NCBI GenBank assembly: GCA_016721945.1
Contig: JADKHC010000025.1
Location: forward strand, 1-30,488
Direction of reading: 5' to 3'
Length of the DNA stretch: 30,488 nt
From: Verrucomicrobiota bacterium
GTDB lineage: Bacteria; Verrucomicrobiota; Verrucomicrobiia; Opitutales; Opitutaceae
The notes below the pieces were generated by a model. That model was given only the letters and a program-made list of their open reading frames with translations. It was not told the DNA's origin and searched no databases. Positions 20,999-29,735 of this stretch are shown here, piece after piece. The position numbers and the translations under genes are program-made. Numbering within the stretch: the first letter of the stretch is position 1; each line of letters opens with the position of its first letter.

Positions 20999-21832
20999 AT
21001 GAACATCAACTGGAAGGCCGCCAACTCCTACACCGACATCCTCTATCACAAGGCCGATGGTATCGCGAAGATCACCATCAACCGGCCGGAAAAGCGTAAC
21101 GCGTTTCGCCCTGAGACAGCATTTGAACTCTACGCCGCGTTACTCGATGCCCGCGAAGATTCGACTATCGGCGTGGTTCTTTTGACTGGTGCCGGTCCGC
21201 ATACGGACGGGAAATATGCTTTCTGTGCCGGCGGTGATCAAAGCGTGCGTGGCCACGCTGGTTATATCGGCGGCGATGGCGTGCCGCGCCTCAACATTCT
21301 CGATGTGCAAAAACTCATCCGCTCGATGCCCAAAGTCGTGATCGCGCTTGTCGCCGGTTACGCGATTGGCGGAGGCCATGTGCTGCACCTTGTGTGTGAT
21401 CTCACGATTGCGGCAGACAATGGCATCTTTGGACAGGTTGGCCCCAAGATGGGCAGCTTCGACGGCGGCTTTGGATCCAGTTACCTGGCTCGCATCGTTG
21501 GTCAGAAGAAAGCGCGCGAAATCTGGTATCTATGCCGCCAATACAACGCGCAGCAGGCGCTGGAAATGGGCATGGTCAATACCGTCGTACCCGTGGCTGA
21601 GCTCGAAGCCGAGGGTGTGAAGTGGGCGCGAGAGATTCTCGGACACAGTCCGCTCGCGATTCGCTGCCTGAAGAGCGCGTTCAACGCCGATGTCGACGGC
21701 CAGTCCGGTCTCCAGGAACTCGCGGGCAACGCCACGATGCTCTATTACATGACTGATGAGGCGAAGGAGTTTCACCGCGCCCAACGCGAAAAGCGCCGAC
21801 CTGAGGCGCGCAAATTCCCCTGGCTACCTTGA
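20999..21832 (+). CDS. menB: 1,4-dihydroxy-2-naphthoyl-CoA synthase (MenB)
   Basis: This 277-aa crotonase-fold enzyme is close to the usual MenB length (about 273-285). Features specific to MenB are the N-terminal NINWKAANSYTDILYHKADGIAKITINRPEKRNAF, the VVLLTGAGPHTDGKYAFCAGGDQSVRG loop (oxyanion hole and substrate pocket) and GYAIGGGHVLHLVCDLTIAADNGIFGQVGPKMGSFDGGFGSSYLAR, and the tail ends EKRRPEARKFPWLP. It closes the second ring of the naphthoquinone head group in menaquinone synthesis from o-succinylbenzoyl-CoA. No other men genes are in the window. It starts at ATG 20999 without a strong Shine-Dalgarno. It converges on the papain-like gene with a 31-bp gap. Confidence 0.97.
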   Translation: MNINWKAANSYTDILYHKADGIAKITINRPEKRNAFRPETAFELYAALLDAREDSTIGVVLLTGAGPHTDGKYAFCAGGDQSVRGHAGYIGGDGVPRLNILDVQKLIRSMPKVVIALVAGYAIGGGHVLHLVCDLTIAADNGIFGQVGPKMGSFDGGFGSSYLARIVGQKKAREIWYLCRQYNAQQALEMGMVNTVVPVAELEAEGVKWAREILGHSPLAIRCLKSAFNADVDGQSGLQELAGNATMLYYMTDEAKEFHRAQREKRRPEARKFPWLP

Positions 21833-21863
21833 GAGCGGGTTATTGGGGCTACGAGTTGGTTCG

Positions 21864-23054
21864 TTATTTGCTTTTAGGCTGCATTTCGAGCACCACCGCA
21901 GAGTGCAGGTTTTTTGACAGATATCCGAAACTTGCCGTGCCGTAGCCACCTTGGCCCCAGCGCGGGCCCCAAGAGTTTTTAAAGAGGAAAACCGTGTCTT
22001 CGATTTTTCCACTTTTGCAGCGATACCCGACAATTGTCACAGCATGGCTATACCTCATGTCTACTCTTTGGCTGTCAAGAAATTGAATGCGCCAAACCCT
22101 CGTATCCGGCCAGCGAATACCCACAGGGACGGGGATTCCCAGATTGAGCGCATGGATAATATTTGTGGCTAGTGTTCCGCCACTATGACCAGGGATGGCG
22201 TGTACCGAGGTTCGGCCAGAGATACGGGCTTCCTCGATAATTTCGGTAGGAGGACTGGCCATGACCTTTCCTGCATAAAGATTTGGGACTTTGTCCTGCA
22301 GGGGAATGCCGTAGGTGCGCAGGGCAGTGGCCACTTCGACCAAGCTGAAGCCTACGTCGGATTGGTTTTCACTGCCGTCACCAGTTCCAAACAAGGCATC
22401 GGGCGGCTGACGATTGAGCGACTTACTTGTAGCCCAGTAGAGGTATTCTTCAGAAAACCGTTCTGTATTTCCGTTGGTCTCAGCATTTTGAAACTCCAAT
22501 GCGCTGACGATAGCGAACACAGAGCAACTCGGGCGATGACCTTGATCTTTTACCCAAAGACCGAGTTCGTTAAAGCGAGGCCGTAGGTCGACTTCTTCGG
22601 CGATTTCCGGAGCCTGGCCGAAGGAGCGAAGCAATTGATCGATCTTACTGATACTTTGAACGGAGCTATACGCCGCTGCGCGATTCTTACGCAATGTTTC
22701 GAGCCGCGCCTGTTGTTGTTTCTCGGCTGCCGCGTGGCCGGCTTTTGCAGTGGCCTCCTGTGCGCGATCAGCCTCAGCGTTGTAACCAAACCGCTGCTGC
22801 AATTCAGGAGAGAGATCGCGCAGGAGTATGGACTTCATGCCGCCGTCGTAGGTAACCATTGCGCTGCGAGCGGTGACCGAGCGAATCAGTACGTTGGTAT
22901 AAACTGTTGGGCCGACCTTGAGGCTGGCAAGCTGGGTTCCGGCGGCAATTTTCGCAGGGGCATCGTCCGCGCGAAGCGTGGTCGTTAGGCTGACCGAAAA
23001 AAGGGCGAGGGCGAAGCAACTGATTCGGAAAATCAAAGGGTGATTTATTTTCAT
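21864..23054 (-). CDS. Secreted papain-like (C1 family) cysteine peptidase
   Basis: This 396-aa protein starts at ATG 23054, with AGGAG 9 bp upstream, stronger than the TTG 21 bases earlier. A signal peptide (residues 1-29) is followed by an N-terminal module (about 40-90: GTQLASLKVGPTVYTNVLI, then GGMKSILLRDLSPELQQRFGY) of a type seen in secreted verrucomicrobial proteins, and a charged helical linker (about 95-150). The C1 peptidase domain spans about 155-396. Oxyanion Gln171 and Cys177 lie in KDQGHRPSCSVFA, His337 in RYSHAVTIVGY, and Asn360 in LFKNSWGPRWGQGGYG, so the catalytic set is complete. It should be a periplasmic or secreted protease. It stands alone, with the fba terminator directly upstream. 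Confidence 0.9.
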   Translation of the reverse strand: MKINHPLIFRISCFALALFSVSLTTTLRADDAPAKIAAGTQLASLKVGPTVYTNVLIRSVTARSAMVTYDGGMKSILLRDLSPELQQRFGYNAEADRAQEATAKAGHAAAEKQQQARLETLRKNRAAAYSSVQSISKIDQLLRSFGQAPEIAEEVDLRPRFNELGLWVKDQGHRPSCSVFAIVSALEFQNAETNGNTERFSEEYLYWATSKSLNRQPPDALFGTGDGSENQSDVGFSLVEVATALRTYGIPLQDKVPNLYAGKVMASPPTEIIEEARISGRTSVHAIPGHSGGTLATNIIHALNLGIPVPVGIRWPDTRVWRIQFLDSQRVDMRYSHAVTIVGYRCKSGKIEDTVFLFKNSWGPRWGQGGYGTASFGYLSKNLHSAVVLEMQPKSK

Positions 23055-23128
23055 AACTGGAACTCCTGAGTGCAAGTTGAAGTGAGTGGGTAAACCGAAA
23101 CAATCGCAAGCACCAGCTTGTTAAGGAC

Positions 23129-23163
23129 AAATAAAAAAGCGCGGCCAGTGAGGGCCGCGCTTT
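23129..23163 (-). terminator. Rho-independent terminator of fba
   Basis: An 11-bp perfect stem (23136-23146 with 23153-23163) with a 6-nt loop is followed on the minus strand by TTTTTTATTT. It lies 28 bases past the aldolase stop and before the papain-like gene, and separates the two transcription units. Confidence 0.93.
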
Positions 23164-23190
23164 GAAAAAGCTTTGGACTTGGATCAGGAA

Positions 23191-24141
23191 TTACTTCTTG
23201 AGCGAAGCGCGCAGATCGTCGAGCTGACCGGAAGAGCCGAGGAGCACGTTGCGGCTGGCGATGAACTTCGCGTATTCGGCGATGAAGATCTTGCCCGGCG
23301 GACGGAAATCGAAATCACTCGGCTTGTCGCGGAAGAACTCGCGGTGCACGCGGGTCCAGACGAGGCGGCCGTCGGTGTCGATGTTGATCTTGGTGACGCC
23401 GAGCTTGGCGGCGGGGAGATATTCGTTGACGTCGACACCCATGGAGCCGGCGATCTTACCACCAGCAGCGTTGATGCGGGCGACTTCATCCTGCGGGACG
23501 GAGGACGAGCCGTGCATGACGAGCGGGAAGCCAGGGACGAGGGCCATGATGCCTTTGAGGACATCGAAATGGAGGGACTGTTTGCCCTTGAACTTGAAGG
23601 CGCCGTGGCTGGTGCCGATCGCGCAGGCGAGGGAATCACAGCCGGTCTTCTTGATGAAGTCCTGAGCTTCGACTGGGTTGGTGAGGGTGGCGTGGCCGTC
23701 TTCGACCTTAATGTCTTCCTCAACGCCGCCGAGCATACCGAGTTCGGCTTCAACGGAGATGCCTTTTTTGTGGGCGGCTTCAACGACGCGCTTGGTTATC
23801 TCGACGTTCTTTTCGAACGGATCGTGCGAAGCGTCGATCATGACGGAGCTGTAGAAACCGGAGTTGATGCAATCGTAGCAGGTTTCTTCGTCACCGTGGT
23901 CCAGATGCACGGCGAAAATTGCCTCTGGGAAAATGCCATCGGCGGCGCGGATGATGGCCTCGAGCATCTTCTTGTCGGTGTACTTGCGCGCACCTTTAGA
24001 GATTTGGATGATGAAGGGTGCCTTCGAATCGATGGCACCGCGGAACAGGCCCATGGCCTGCTCGGCGTTATTGATGTTGTAAGCGCCAATGGCGTATTTG
24101 CCGTAGGCGTGTTTGAAGAGTTGCGCGGTAGTGACGATCAT
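23191..24141 (-). CDS. fba: Class II fructose-bisphosphate aldolase
   Basis: This 316-aa zinc-dependent aldolase has a zinc ligand and catalytic Asp in AVHLDHGDEE (Asp81, His82), further ligands His179 (GTSHGAFKFKGK) and His210 (VMHGSSSVP), and a phosphate-binding GKINIDTDGRL-type stretch (KINIDTDGRLVWTR). It cleaves fructose-1,6-bisphosphate to dihydroxyacetone phosphate and glyceraldehyde-3-phosphate in glycolysis/gluconeogenesis. Length and C-terminus (PGKIFIAEYAKFIASR) fit the class IIA/IIB glycolytic enzyme rather than a tagatose aldolase, though that cannot be excluded. The start is ATG 24141. It has a strong terminator and may be transcribed alone or after the upstream coiled-coil protein (112-bp gap). 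Confidence 0.96.
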   Translation of the reverse strand: MIVTTAQLFKHAYGKYAIGAYNINNAEQAMGLFRGAIDSKAPFIIQISKGARKYTDKKMLEAIIRAADGIFPEAIFAVHLDHGDEETCYDCINSGFYSSVMIDASHDPFEKNVEITKRVVEAAHKKGISVEAELGMLGGVEEDIKVEDGHATLTNPVEAQDFIKKTGCDSLACAIGTSHGAFKFKGKQSLHFDVLKGIMALVPGFPLVMHGSSSVPQDEVARINAAGGKIAGSMGVDVNEYLPAAKLGVTKINIDTDGRLVWTRVHREFFRDKPSDFDFRPPGKIFIAEYAKFIASRNVLLGSSGQLDDLRASLKK

Positions 24142-24253
24142 AAGCGTTTTGAGTGATTGCGAGCGTGGTACGTTAGCTACCGTTATCGGGCAGCGACAAG
24201 GTTTTTTCGCCTTGGTCGGTGATTACCAAAATCTGCGCAGCGGCGGCGGGGCC

Positions 24254-25264
24254 TTACTTGGCAACCTTGGGCGTGTTTGGAGTCGCAGGAGCCGAGGGGT
24301 TTTGCTGTGCAGCATGAATGGTATTCATTATTTCCTGCTGGGCTTTTTGCTGCTGCTGGAGGGTGGTGAGCGCTTGTAACTGGGCGGGCGCGAGGACGGC
24401 CTGGGCTTGGGCGATGGCCGCGTCGGAGATCGCCGTACTGCTCCCAAAAGGAGCGCCCATGCCGCCGGGGCCTCCGCCGAAGCCACCGAGATTACGAGGT
24501 TGATGAGTGTCGGCGCTGCCCGAGTTTTCGCTTAAGATTTTGATCAATTGCTGGCTCTGCGCATCGCTTAAAGGAGCGCTGGTGTAGCTCAGGTTCTGGG
24601 AGAGCTGAGTGACGAGGTTTCGCTGCGGGAGCGTATTTTCATACTGCTGATATTCGGCGAAGCCAGCGGCGCCCAGGGTGTTTTGGATCTGAGCATCTAG
24701 TTCGGCTTGGGCGGCGTTAATGAGTTTGTTGACTTCGTTGCGATCGGTCACGCCTTCGGCCCTCGAGCTCATCATGAAGTCCCGCGTCGTGTTTTGTTTT
24801 TCCACGAGAAGATCCTTAAAGGCATCGATCTGCTGGAGGTTGAGGTTCGAACCTTGCAGGAGGCTTTTGAAGAGGGCGGCGTAGCGGGTGTCGAGCATCA
24901 GCCTATCCCGGCTGTTCATGAGTTGTACAACTTTGGGGTCGTTCATGAGTGCCATGAACGCAGCCGGGCCGCCACCGGGACCACGCCTGCCGCGGCGTTC
25001 ATTATTGTTAGCGGTTGGTGGTGGTTCGTCTGGAGGTGCGACATCCTCGGAGGAGGTGCGGGCCTTGAGTGCATCGAGTTCGTTTTGCAGGGCGTGTGTG
25101 CGGTGCTCTGCGTCGGCGAGCTTCTGGCGAAGCGCGTCGTCGTCCTGGGAACTCTCGCTCTGCGGCGCGTGAAGCGCGCGGTACTGTTGCCAGGCAAGAA
25201 TGCCGGTGGCAACGGTGGTGAGTGCGAAAAGGACAAGCAGCGCAGACTTAAGGCGGGAGTTCAC
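24254..25264 (-). CDS. Membrane-anchored coiled-coil protein of unknown function
   Basis: This 336-aa protein has an N-terminal transmembrane anchor (about residues 7-25, ALLVLFALTTVATGILAW) and a coiled coil (about 42-70, DALRQKLADAEHRTHALQNELDALKA). A proline-rich and Arg/Gly-rich linker (PPDEPPPTANNNERRGRRGPGGG) follows. A helical periplasmic region (110-235) has repeated L-x-x-Q-type segments (SNLNLQQIDAFKDLLVEKQ, PLSDAQSQQLIKIL), reminiscent of Spy/CpxP-type LTxxQ helices but not a clear match. A Gly-rich segment (GGFGGGPGGMGAPFG) precedes a final Gln-rich helix. The start is GTG at 25264. It lies 60 bp after topB on the same strand and could share its transcript. Function unknown. Confidence 0.6.
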   Translation of the reverse strand: MNSRLKSALLVLFALTTVATGILAWQQYRALHAPQSESSQDDDALRQKLADAEHRTHALQNELDALKARTSSEDVAPPDEPPPTANNNERRGRRGPGGGPAAFMALMNDPKVVQLMNSRDRLMLDTRYAALFKSLLQGSNLNLQQIDAFKDLLVEKQNTTRDFMMSSRAEGVTDRNEVNKLINAAQAELDAQIQNTLGAAGFAEYQQYENTLPQRNLVTQLSQNLSYTSAPLSDAQSQQLIKILSENSGSADTHQPRNLGGFGGGPGGMGAPFGSSTAISDAAIAQAQAVLAPAQLQALTTLQQQQKAQQEIMNTIHAAQQNPSAPATPNTPKVAK

Positions 25265-25324
25265 AGGTCATATAGACGTGTGCTCCGGCCAAAAGTTGCG
25301 ATCAAAGAGTGACGAAGCTCTGGC

Positions 25325-28162
25325 TTAACGCGGTGGAAACTCGAACTCGGCTTTCTTCTTGTCCTTCGAGAGGGTGAGGTAGGCGCTGAAGTTGGAACCA
25401 CGTTTGGAGACGAAGCCTTCGATCAGGTTGGTCTTGCCGTCTTCGAGGAGGAGTCGAATTTCTTCGGCAGGGAGCTCTTTTTGGCAGAGGAGTTTCTTGA
25501 GCTCGAAAACAGCACGCGGGGCGTTGTCGGCACCGCTTGGTTTGGCAACGACGAAGGAATCTTCCGTCTCATAAAGATCGGCGTCGTGGGCTTTGCTGGT
25601 GCCGAGTTTGGTTGCTTTCGAGAGGTCGAGCGGGGCTTTGGCTTTGCGTTCCTTGACCTTGCCGTCCTTGCCGACTTTCGGCGCGCGGGGCGGAAACTCC
25701 CAGGAGATCTTTGGGCCTTGGCGGAGGAGAAAGGCGTCGAAGGGCCGTCCTTTTTTCGAGATGAAACCTTTAATGAGATCGGTCTTTCCAGCTTCGATGA
25801 ACTGGATGGCGTGTTCGCGCGTGATTTGTTTCTGGCACATGGATCGGCCAACGCTGAACGCTTGTTTCCAGGTATCGCCTTCGCGTTCGCGGAGGACGTA
25901 GCTGGTGGGGGCTTCGCAGAGTTCGGCGCCGGTCTTCGGATCGGTCCAGAATGGAGTGAGTTCGTTAAGGTCGAACTTGTTTCCAAAATCGAGCTCAACC
26001 TTGCGCTTGCCCTCGTTCTTCGCGTCGTCGATGAGGCGGAGTTTTGCGGGAAAACGGTTGCCGGTTCGCGGCGAGACGAACCCGTCCAAAGGTCCAACTT
26101 CGCCGGAGGTCACGAGCTGGCGAATCTCGGTTTCTTCGAGCTTGCGGCCGGTCATGACTTTGTAGACCGCGAGGATGCCGTCCTGCGATTTATAGGCTCG
26201 GAGCGTTTCGAGCATCGGCTTGCCGTCGGTGGGAGAGACGATGTCGGTCACACGGGCGGTCGACATGTCTTCTTCGAAGGTCTTGGTGCGATCGACGATG
26301 CCCTTGGTGACCTCGACGATCTCGCTCATGAACTGCGGACGGGCGTATTTGTTGTGCTCCATCAGGCGGAGCTTGTGTTCCCATTCGCCGGTCATGTCGG
26401 GCTTGGTGAGAACCTCGGCTTTGATGGCGGTGAGAAATTCGAGGAGCGACTCGGCTTTGGTGGTGGGCGCTAGTTCGCGCTGCATCCGCTCCATGTATTT
26501 CTGGTTGATCAGGCCGTCGATCGTGTCGGCGCGGGTGGCGGGCGTGCCGAGTCCGCGTTCCTTCATTGCCTCGGCCATTTCGTCATCGTCGACGAGTTTG
26601 CCAGCGCCTTCCATCGCGGAGAGCAGGGTGGCTTCCGTGTAGCGCGGTGGTGGCTTGGTGGTTTCGCTGTGGAGTTCGGCGGAGATGGTTTTCGCTTTCG
26701 CGGGTTGTCCGTCGGAGCTGCTGAGCGCGGGGAGAACTTTAGTGTTGTCGGTGCCTTCGGTCGGCATGGGCGCGCCCGTTTCCTGGGCGGCGGCGACGCT
26801 TTTGCCGTAAACCGCGAGCCAACCAGCGGAGGTGAGGACTTTGCCCTCGGTTTTGAACTGGTGGATCGTAGCGACGGTGCTGATACGCGTGGTGACGTCG
26901 AATTCAGCCGCCGGGTAGAACGCGGCGACGAAGCGGCGCGCGATCATGTCGAAAACTTTGGCTTCCATCTCGTCGAGGTTCTTGTGCTCGGAGCCGGTCG
27001 GGATGATGGCAAAGTGGTCGGAGATCTGGGCGTTGTTGAAAATGCGTTTATTGGGGCGTACCCAACCTTCCGCCAGAGCCTTTTGAGCGTGTTCGCCGAG
27101 GTCGCCTTGGAGCTGCGCCATGGTCTGCTTGACGGTAGGTACGTAATCCTCCGGCAGCGCGCGCGAATCGGTACGCGGGTAGGTAATCATCTTGTGCCGC
27201 TCGTACAACGCCTGGGCAATCTGGAGCGTGCGGCGGGCGGGCAGGCCGAAGCGATTGTTGGCTTCCCGCTGGAGAGTGGTTAGGTCGTAGAGGCGCGGCG
27301 AGGCCTGCGTGGTGGATTTTTTCTCCTCGGTGACAACGGCGTTGGGTTGTCCCTGACAGGCGGCGACCACGGCTTCGGCGAGCGATTTTTCCCAGATGCG
27401 GTCGATGCGATCCTGGTCGTCGTTTTCGATCTTCTTGAAGTTGGCGCGCTGGTAAGTGCCTTCGTAGCGACCGTTGGCGACTTCGAAGTTGGCGGTGACG
27501 CGCCAGTAGGGGCGCGACTTGAAATTGCGGATCTCGAGTTCGCGGGCGAAGACGATGGCGAGGGTGGGGGTTTGCACGCGGCCGACCGAGGCGACGTTGC
27601 CGGCGCGGGAACCGAACATGCGTTTGGTGATCGCGCGAGTGCCGTTGATGCCGATGAGCCAGTCGCTTTCGCTACGGCAACGGGCGGCGTCAGCCAAGCC
27701 GGCGAGTTGCGCGCCGTCGCGCAGCTTTTTGAATGCTTCTTGAATACCACCGGTGGTCATCGTCTGCATCCAGGCGCGTTTGACCGGGAGCTTCGATTTG
27801 GTGAGCTGATAGAGATAGGCGAAGATGAGCTCGCCCTCGCGTCCGGCGTCACAAGCGTTGATGACTTGGTCAATGTCTTTGCGGGCGAGGAGTTTCTTCA
27901 GTGCGGCAAAGCGGTCTTTCGATGACTCGATGGGCTTGAGCTCGAATTTCTCCGGGATGATCGGGAGTGTCTCAAGGCGCCAGAAGCCGTATTTTTTCTT
28001 GTCGATATCCTCGGGCATGAGGAGTTCCACGACGTGGCCGACTGCTGACGAGATGACGAACTCGTCGTTTTCAAAATGATCGCCGGCCTTGGGGATTTTG
28101 CCGAGAGCTCGGGCGAGATCGGCCGCCACGGATGGTTTCTCAGCGATGACAAGAGACTTCAT
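25325..28162 (-). CDS. topB: DNA topoisomerase III with three C-terminal topoisomerase repeats
   Basis: This 945-aa type IA topoisomerase starts with the Toprim domain (KSLVIAEKPSVAADLARALG) and includes ACDAGREGELIFAYLY. The active-site Tyr328 lies in MITYPRTDSRALP, the same number as in E. coli TopB. The core spans to about residue 620. A longer tail holds three Topo_C_Rpt-type modules with the GFVSxRTG / GFISKKGRPF / GFVSKRGSNF pattern, each with LLCQK-like or EIRQLV-like helices before it, joined by a Lys-rich linker. The total exceeds the 650 aa of E. coli TopB, as expected for repeat-bearing versions. It decatenates and relaxes DNA during replication and recombination. It transcribes leftward toward the coiled-coil gene. 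Confidence 0.96.
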   Translation of the reverse strand: MKSLVIAEKPSVAADLARALGKIPKAGDHFENDEFVISSAVGHVVELLMPEDIDKKKYGFWRLETLPIIPEKFELKPIESSKDRFAALKKLLARKDIDQVINACDAGREGELIFAYLYQLTKSKLPVKRAWMQTMTTGGIQEAFKKLRDGAQLAGLADAARCRSESDWLIGINGTRAITKRMFGSRAGNVASVGRVQTPTLAIVFARELEIRNFKSRPYWRVTANFEVANGRYEGTYQRANFKKIENDDQDRIDRIWEKSLAEAVVAACQGQPNAVVTEEKKSTTQASPRLYDLTTLQREANNRFGLPARRTLQIAQALYERHKMITYPRTDSRALPEDYVPTVKQTMAQLQGDLGEHAQKALAEGWVRPNKRIFNNAQISDHFAIIPTGSEHKNLDEMEAKVFDMIARRFVAAFYPAAEFDVTTRISTVATIHQFKTEGKVLTSAGWLAVYGKSVAAAQETGAPMPTEGTDNTKVLPALSSSDGQPAKAKTISAELHSETTKPPPRYTEATLLSAMEGAGKLVDDDEMAEAMKERGLGTPATRADTIDGLINQKYMERMQRELAPTTKAESLLEFLTAIKAEVLTKPDMTGEWEHKLRLMEHNKYARPQFMSEIVEVTKGIVDRTKTFEEDMSTARVTDIVSPTDGKPMLETLRAYKSQDGILAVYKVMTGRKLEETEIRQLVTSGEVGPLDGFVSPRTGNRFPAKLRLIDDAKNEGKRKVELDFGNKFDLNELTPFWTDPKTGAELCEAPTSYVLREREGDTWKQAFSVGRSMCQKQITREHAIQFIEAGKTDLIKGFISKKGRPFDAFLLRQGPKISWEFPPRAPKVGKDGKVKERKAKAPLDLSKATKLGTSKAHDADLYETEDSFVVAKPSGADNAPRAVFELKKLLCQKELPAEEIRLLLEDGKTNLIEGFVSKRGSNFSAYLTLSKDKKKAEFEFPPR

Positions 28163-28862
28163 GTGAAGGCGAGCGGTTAGGGTGCCGAGCGGAGAATTTC
28201 AAGCACGAGTTTTGGGCGGCCGTTGAACCGCAGTCAAAAGGGGCAAGGTTTTATCTGCCTAAATAGTTGCGTTGCGTGCGGAGAAAATTACTTCAAATCC
28301 AGTCGTTTTGCAGAGGTAAACGCATCTTAGCGTCGCAGGACTAACTCCGCAAATCCGATGAGCTAAAGTATGGTCGGCGACTTATGCCCAAAAAAACATG
28401 CGTTGCTTGCAGGGTTTGAGGTGGTTGTGGCTGATTCGTAGCATTCTATATGTAGCACCAAAGGCGCAGTCTTGGTCCGGATTTCCCAGTTTTTCAGTAA
28501 ACATATATGTCGGAGAAAGCGATTTTTGACCAAACTGGGTAACATCGCATGGGTAGCCTAAAACCGGTGGAAACGTGACAGGGATACTTACACTTTAGTT
28601 GCAATAGGTGGAGCTTTGTTATGCCGCTTAATACCAAGCAAATACCGAGGTGCTTCATGCAAGACTACTGCAAGTAAGTGTTTGGGCTGTCGGTATTGCT
28701 TACAGGCCATGCAGTTTTCAAATGCAGGTTGTTGTATTTTATAAATTCTGTTAACAGCATAATAACAGTAGTTTACGGACGAAGGGTTACGGTGAAAATC
28801 GTGTTGGCATGAGCAACGCTAAACAAAGGAGTTCAAACGAATAGAAATCCAACTTCACTGTT
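28163..28862. other. 700-bp AT-rich intergenic region between topB and the VPDSG-type gene
   Basis: There is no supportable gene; the minus ORF at 28363-28545 looks spurious. The region must hold the topB promoter and the promoter of the downstream gene. Visible elements are an imperfect inverted repeat (28636-28648 with 28690-28701), the palindrome CTGTTAACAG at 28748-28757, and a sigma-54-like promoter at 28804-28820. An AAAGGAG at 28825-28831 is too far from the ATG at 28863 to act as its ribosome site. Base composition is clearly AT-richer than adjacent genes. A small RNA is possible but not shown. Confidence 0.5.
28804..28820 (+). promoter_or_regulatory. Candidate sigma-54 (-24/-12) promoter
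   Basis: The sequence TTGGCATG, four bases, ACGCT has GG at 28806-28807 and GC at 28818-28819, the exact GG-N10-GC spacing of sigma-54 promoters. The -24 part matches TTGGCACG at 7 of 8 positions, while the -12 part is weaker (ACGCT versus TTGCA/T). A start site about 12 bases on would give a leader of roughly 30 nt before the ATG at 28863. The palindrome CTGTTAACAG 50 bp upstream and the inverted repeat at 28636-28701 are at typical distances for activator sites. Confidence 0.45.
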
Positions 28863-29558
28863 ATGAAATACTCCCTCAAATCACTCGTACTTGTTGTGGC
28901 CCTCGCGGGTTTGGTCAGCAGCGCTAAGGCTGACAAACTGACGCTCTCGCAAAATCACAGCTATTCGGTCGGTATCGGTGGCGCATATGTGGCCAAAGTA
29001 ATCGATGGCCCGATCAGCAATGCTGACTATAGTGGCGCAGCAAAGATTGGTACCAACAGCTTTTTGACCTTCTGTATTGAGTACAACGAATACTTCACCT
29101 CCGGCAGTACGTTAAACTACGTACTCAACAATGGTTCGGTGAATGGCGGCGTGAGCGGTCAGACCGCCAAGAATTACGACGGTATTTCGAATGGCACGGC
29201 TTACCTTTACTCGCTGTTTGCACAGGGCAACCTAGCCGGTGTCGCTGGTTTTGCATATAATACTTCCAGCCATGGCTACGGCTATTTGCAGAACGCGATT
29301 TGGAATCTCGAAGGCGAGATCAAGTCCAGCAATTCCCTTTCGAATTGGGTTAAAAGCAATGTCGCCAACTGGAACGCAGATAGCAACGGCTCCTACGGTG
29401 TGCAGGCGCTCAACCTAACCAATGTCAAAGGTGGCGGCAAAGCTCAGGATCAGCTCTATTACCATAACGTACCTGAGCAGGGACTAACCGTCGCTCTCTT
29501 GGGTTTGGCCTTGGTCGGTATTGCTGGCTTCCGCCGCAAGTTCTCGAGCGCGAAGTAA
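28863..29558 (+). CDS. VPDSG-CTERM-like exported surface protein
   Basis: This 231-aa protein has a signal peptide (MKYSLKSLVLVVALAGLVSSAKA). The mature part is rich in Gly, Ser, Asn and Tyr (NSFLTFCIEYNEYFTSG, GYGYLQNAIWNLEGEI, WNADSNGSYGVQALNL) with little recognised structure, like many PEP-CTERM family surface proteins. It ends VPEQGLTVALLGLALVGIAGFRRKFSSAK in the region 29465-29555. This is a tripartite sorting signal of PEP-CTERM/VPDSG-CTERM type: a motif, a hydrophobic helix and a basic cluster. The motif is VPEQG rather than VPDSG. Proteins of this type are recognised by an exosortase/archaeosortase-like enzyme and released or anchored outside the outer membrane. A sigma-54-like promoter precedes it and a terminator follows. 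The adhesive or matrix role is inference. Confidence 0.85.
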   Translation: MKYSLKSLVLVVALAGLVSSAKADKLTLSQNHSYSVGIGGAYVAKVIDGPISNADYSGAAKIGTNSFLTFCIEYNEYFTSGSTLNYVLNNGSVNGGVSGQTAKNYDGISNGTAYLYSLFAQGNLAGVAGFAYNTSSHGYGYLQNAIWNLEGEIKSSNSLSNWVKSNVANWNADSNGSYGVQALNLTNVKGGGKAQDQLYYHNVPEQGLTVALLGLALVGIAGFRRKFSSAK

Positions 29559-29584
29559 ATTCGCCTGAGTCGATTTTCAGTACG

Positions 29585-29612
29585 GCGCCCGGAATATTCC
29601 GGGCGCTTTTTT
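29585..29612 (+). terminator. Rho-independent terminator of the VPDSG-type gene
   Basis: A perfect palindrome at 29585-29606 (GCGCCCGG outward from an AATATT centre) is followed directly by six T. It lies 27 bases past the stop at 29558, a textbook intrinsic terminator. Confidence 0.93.
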
Positions 29613-29735
29613 ATGGCCGCGTCAGCCAGGGCTCAAAGCAGAACCTTTCCCACGATTTTGTTATCGGGTAATGTTATACCAATGACCCTATGCATTTATA
29701 CTAAAGTTGATCTTGGCTGGTCTGAATTTTAGGAA

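Noticed and set aside
23173..24156. A 327-codon plus frame opposite fba
   Set aside because: Antisense to a clear aldolase; composition is that of a complement frame.
28363..28545. 60-codon minus ORF in the 700-bp gap
   Set aside because: No family, poor composition, no start context.
28163..28862. Riboswitch (cyclic di-GMP, cobalamin or similar) in the leader
   Set aside because: I looked for known core motifs and saw none that fit.
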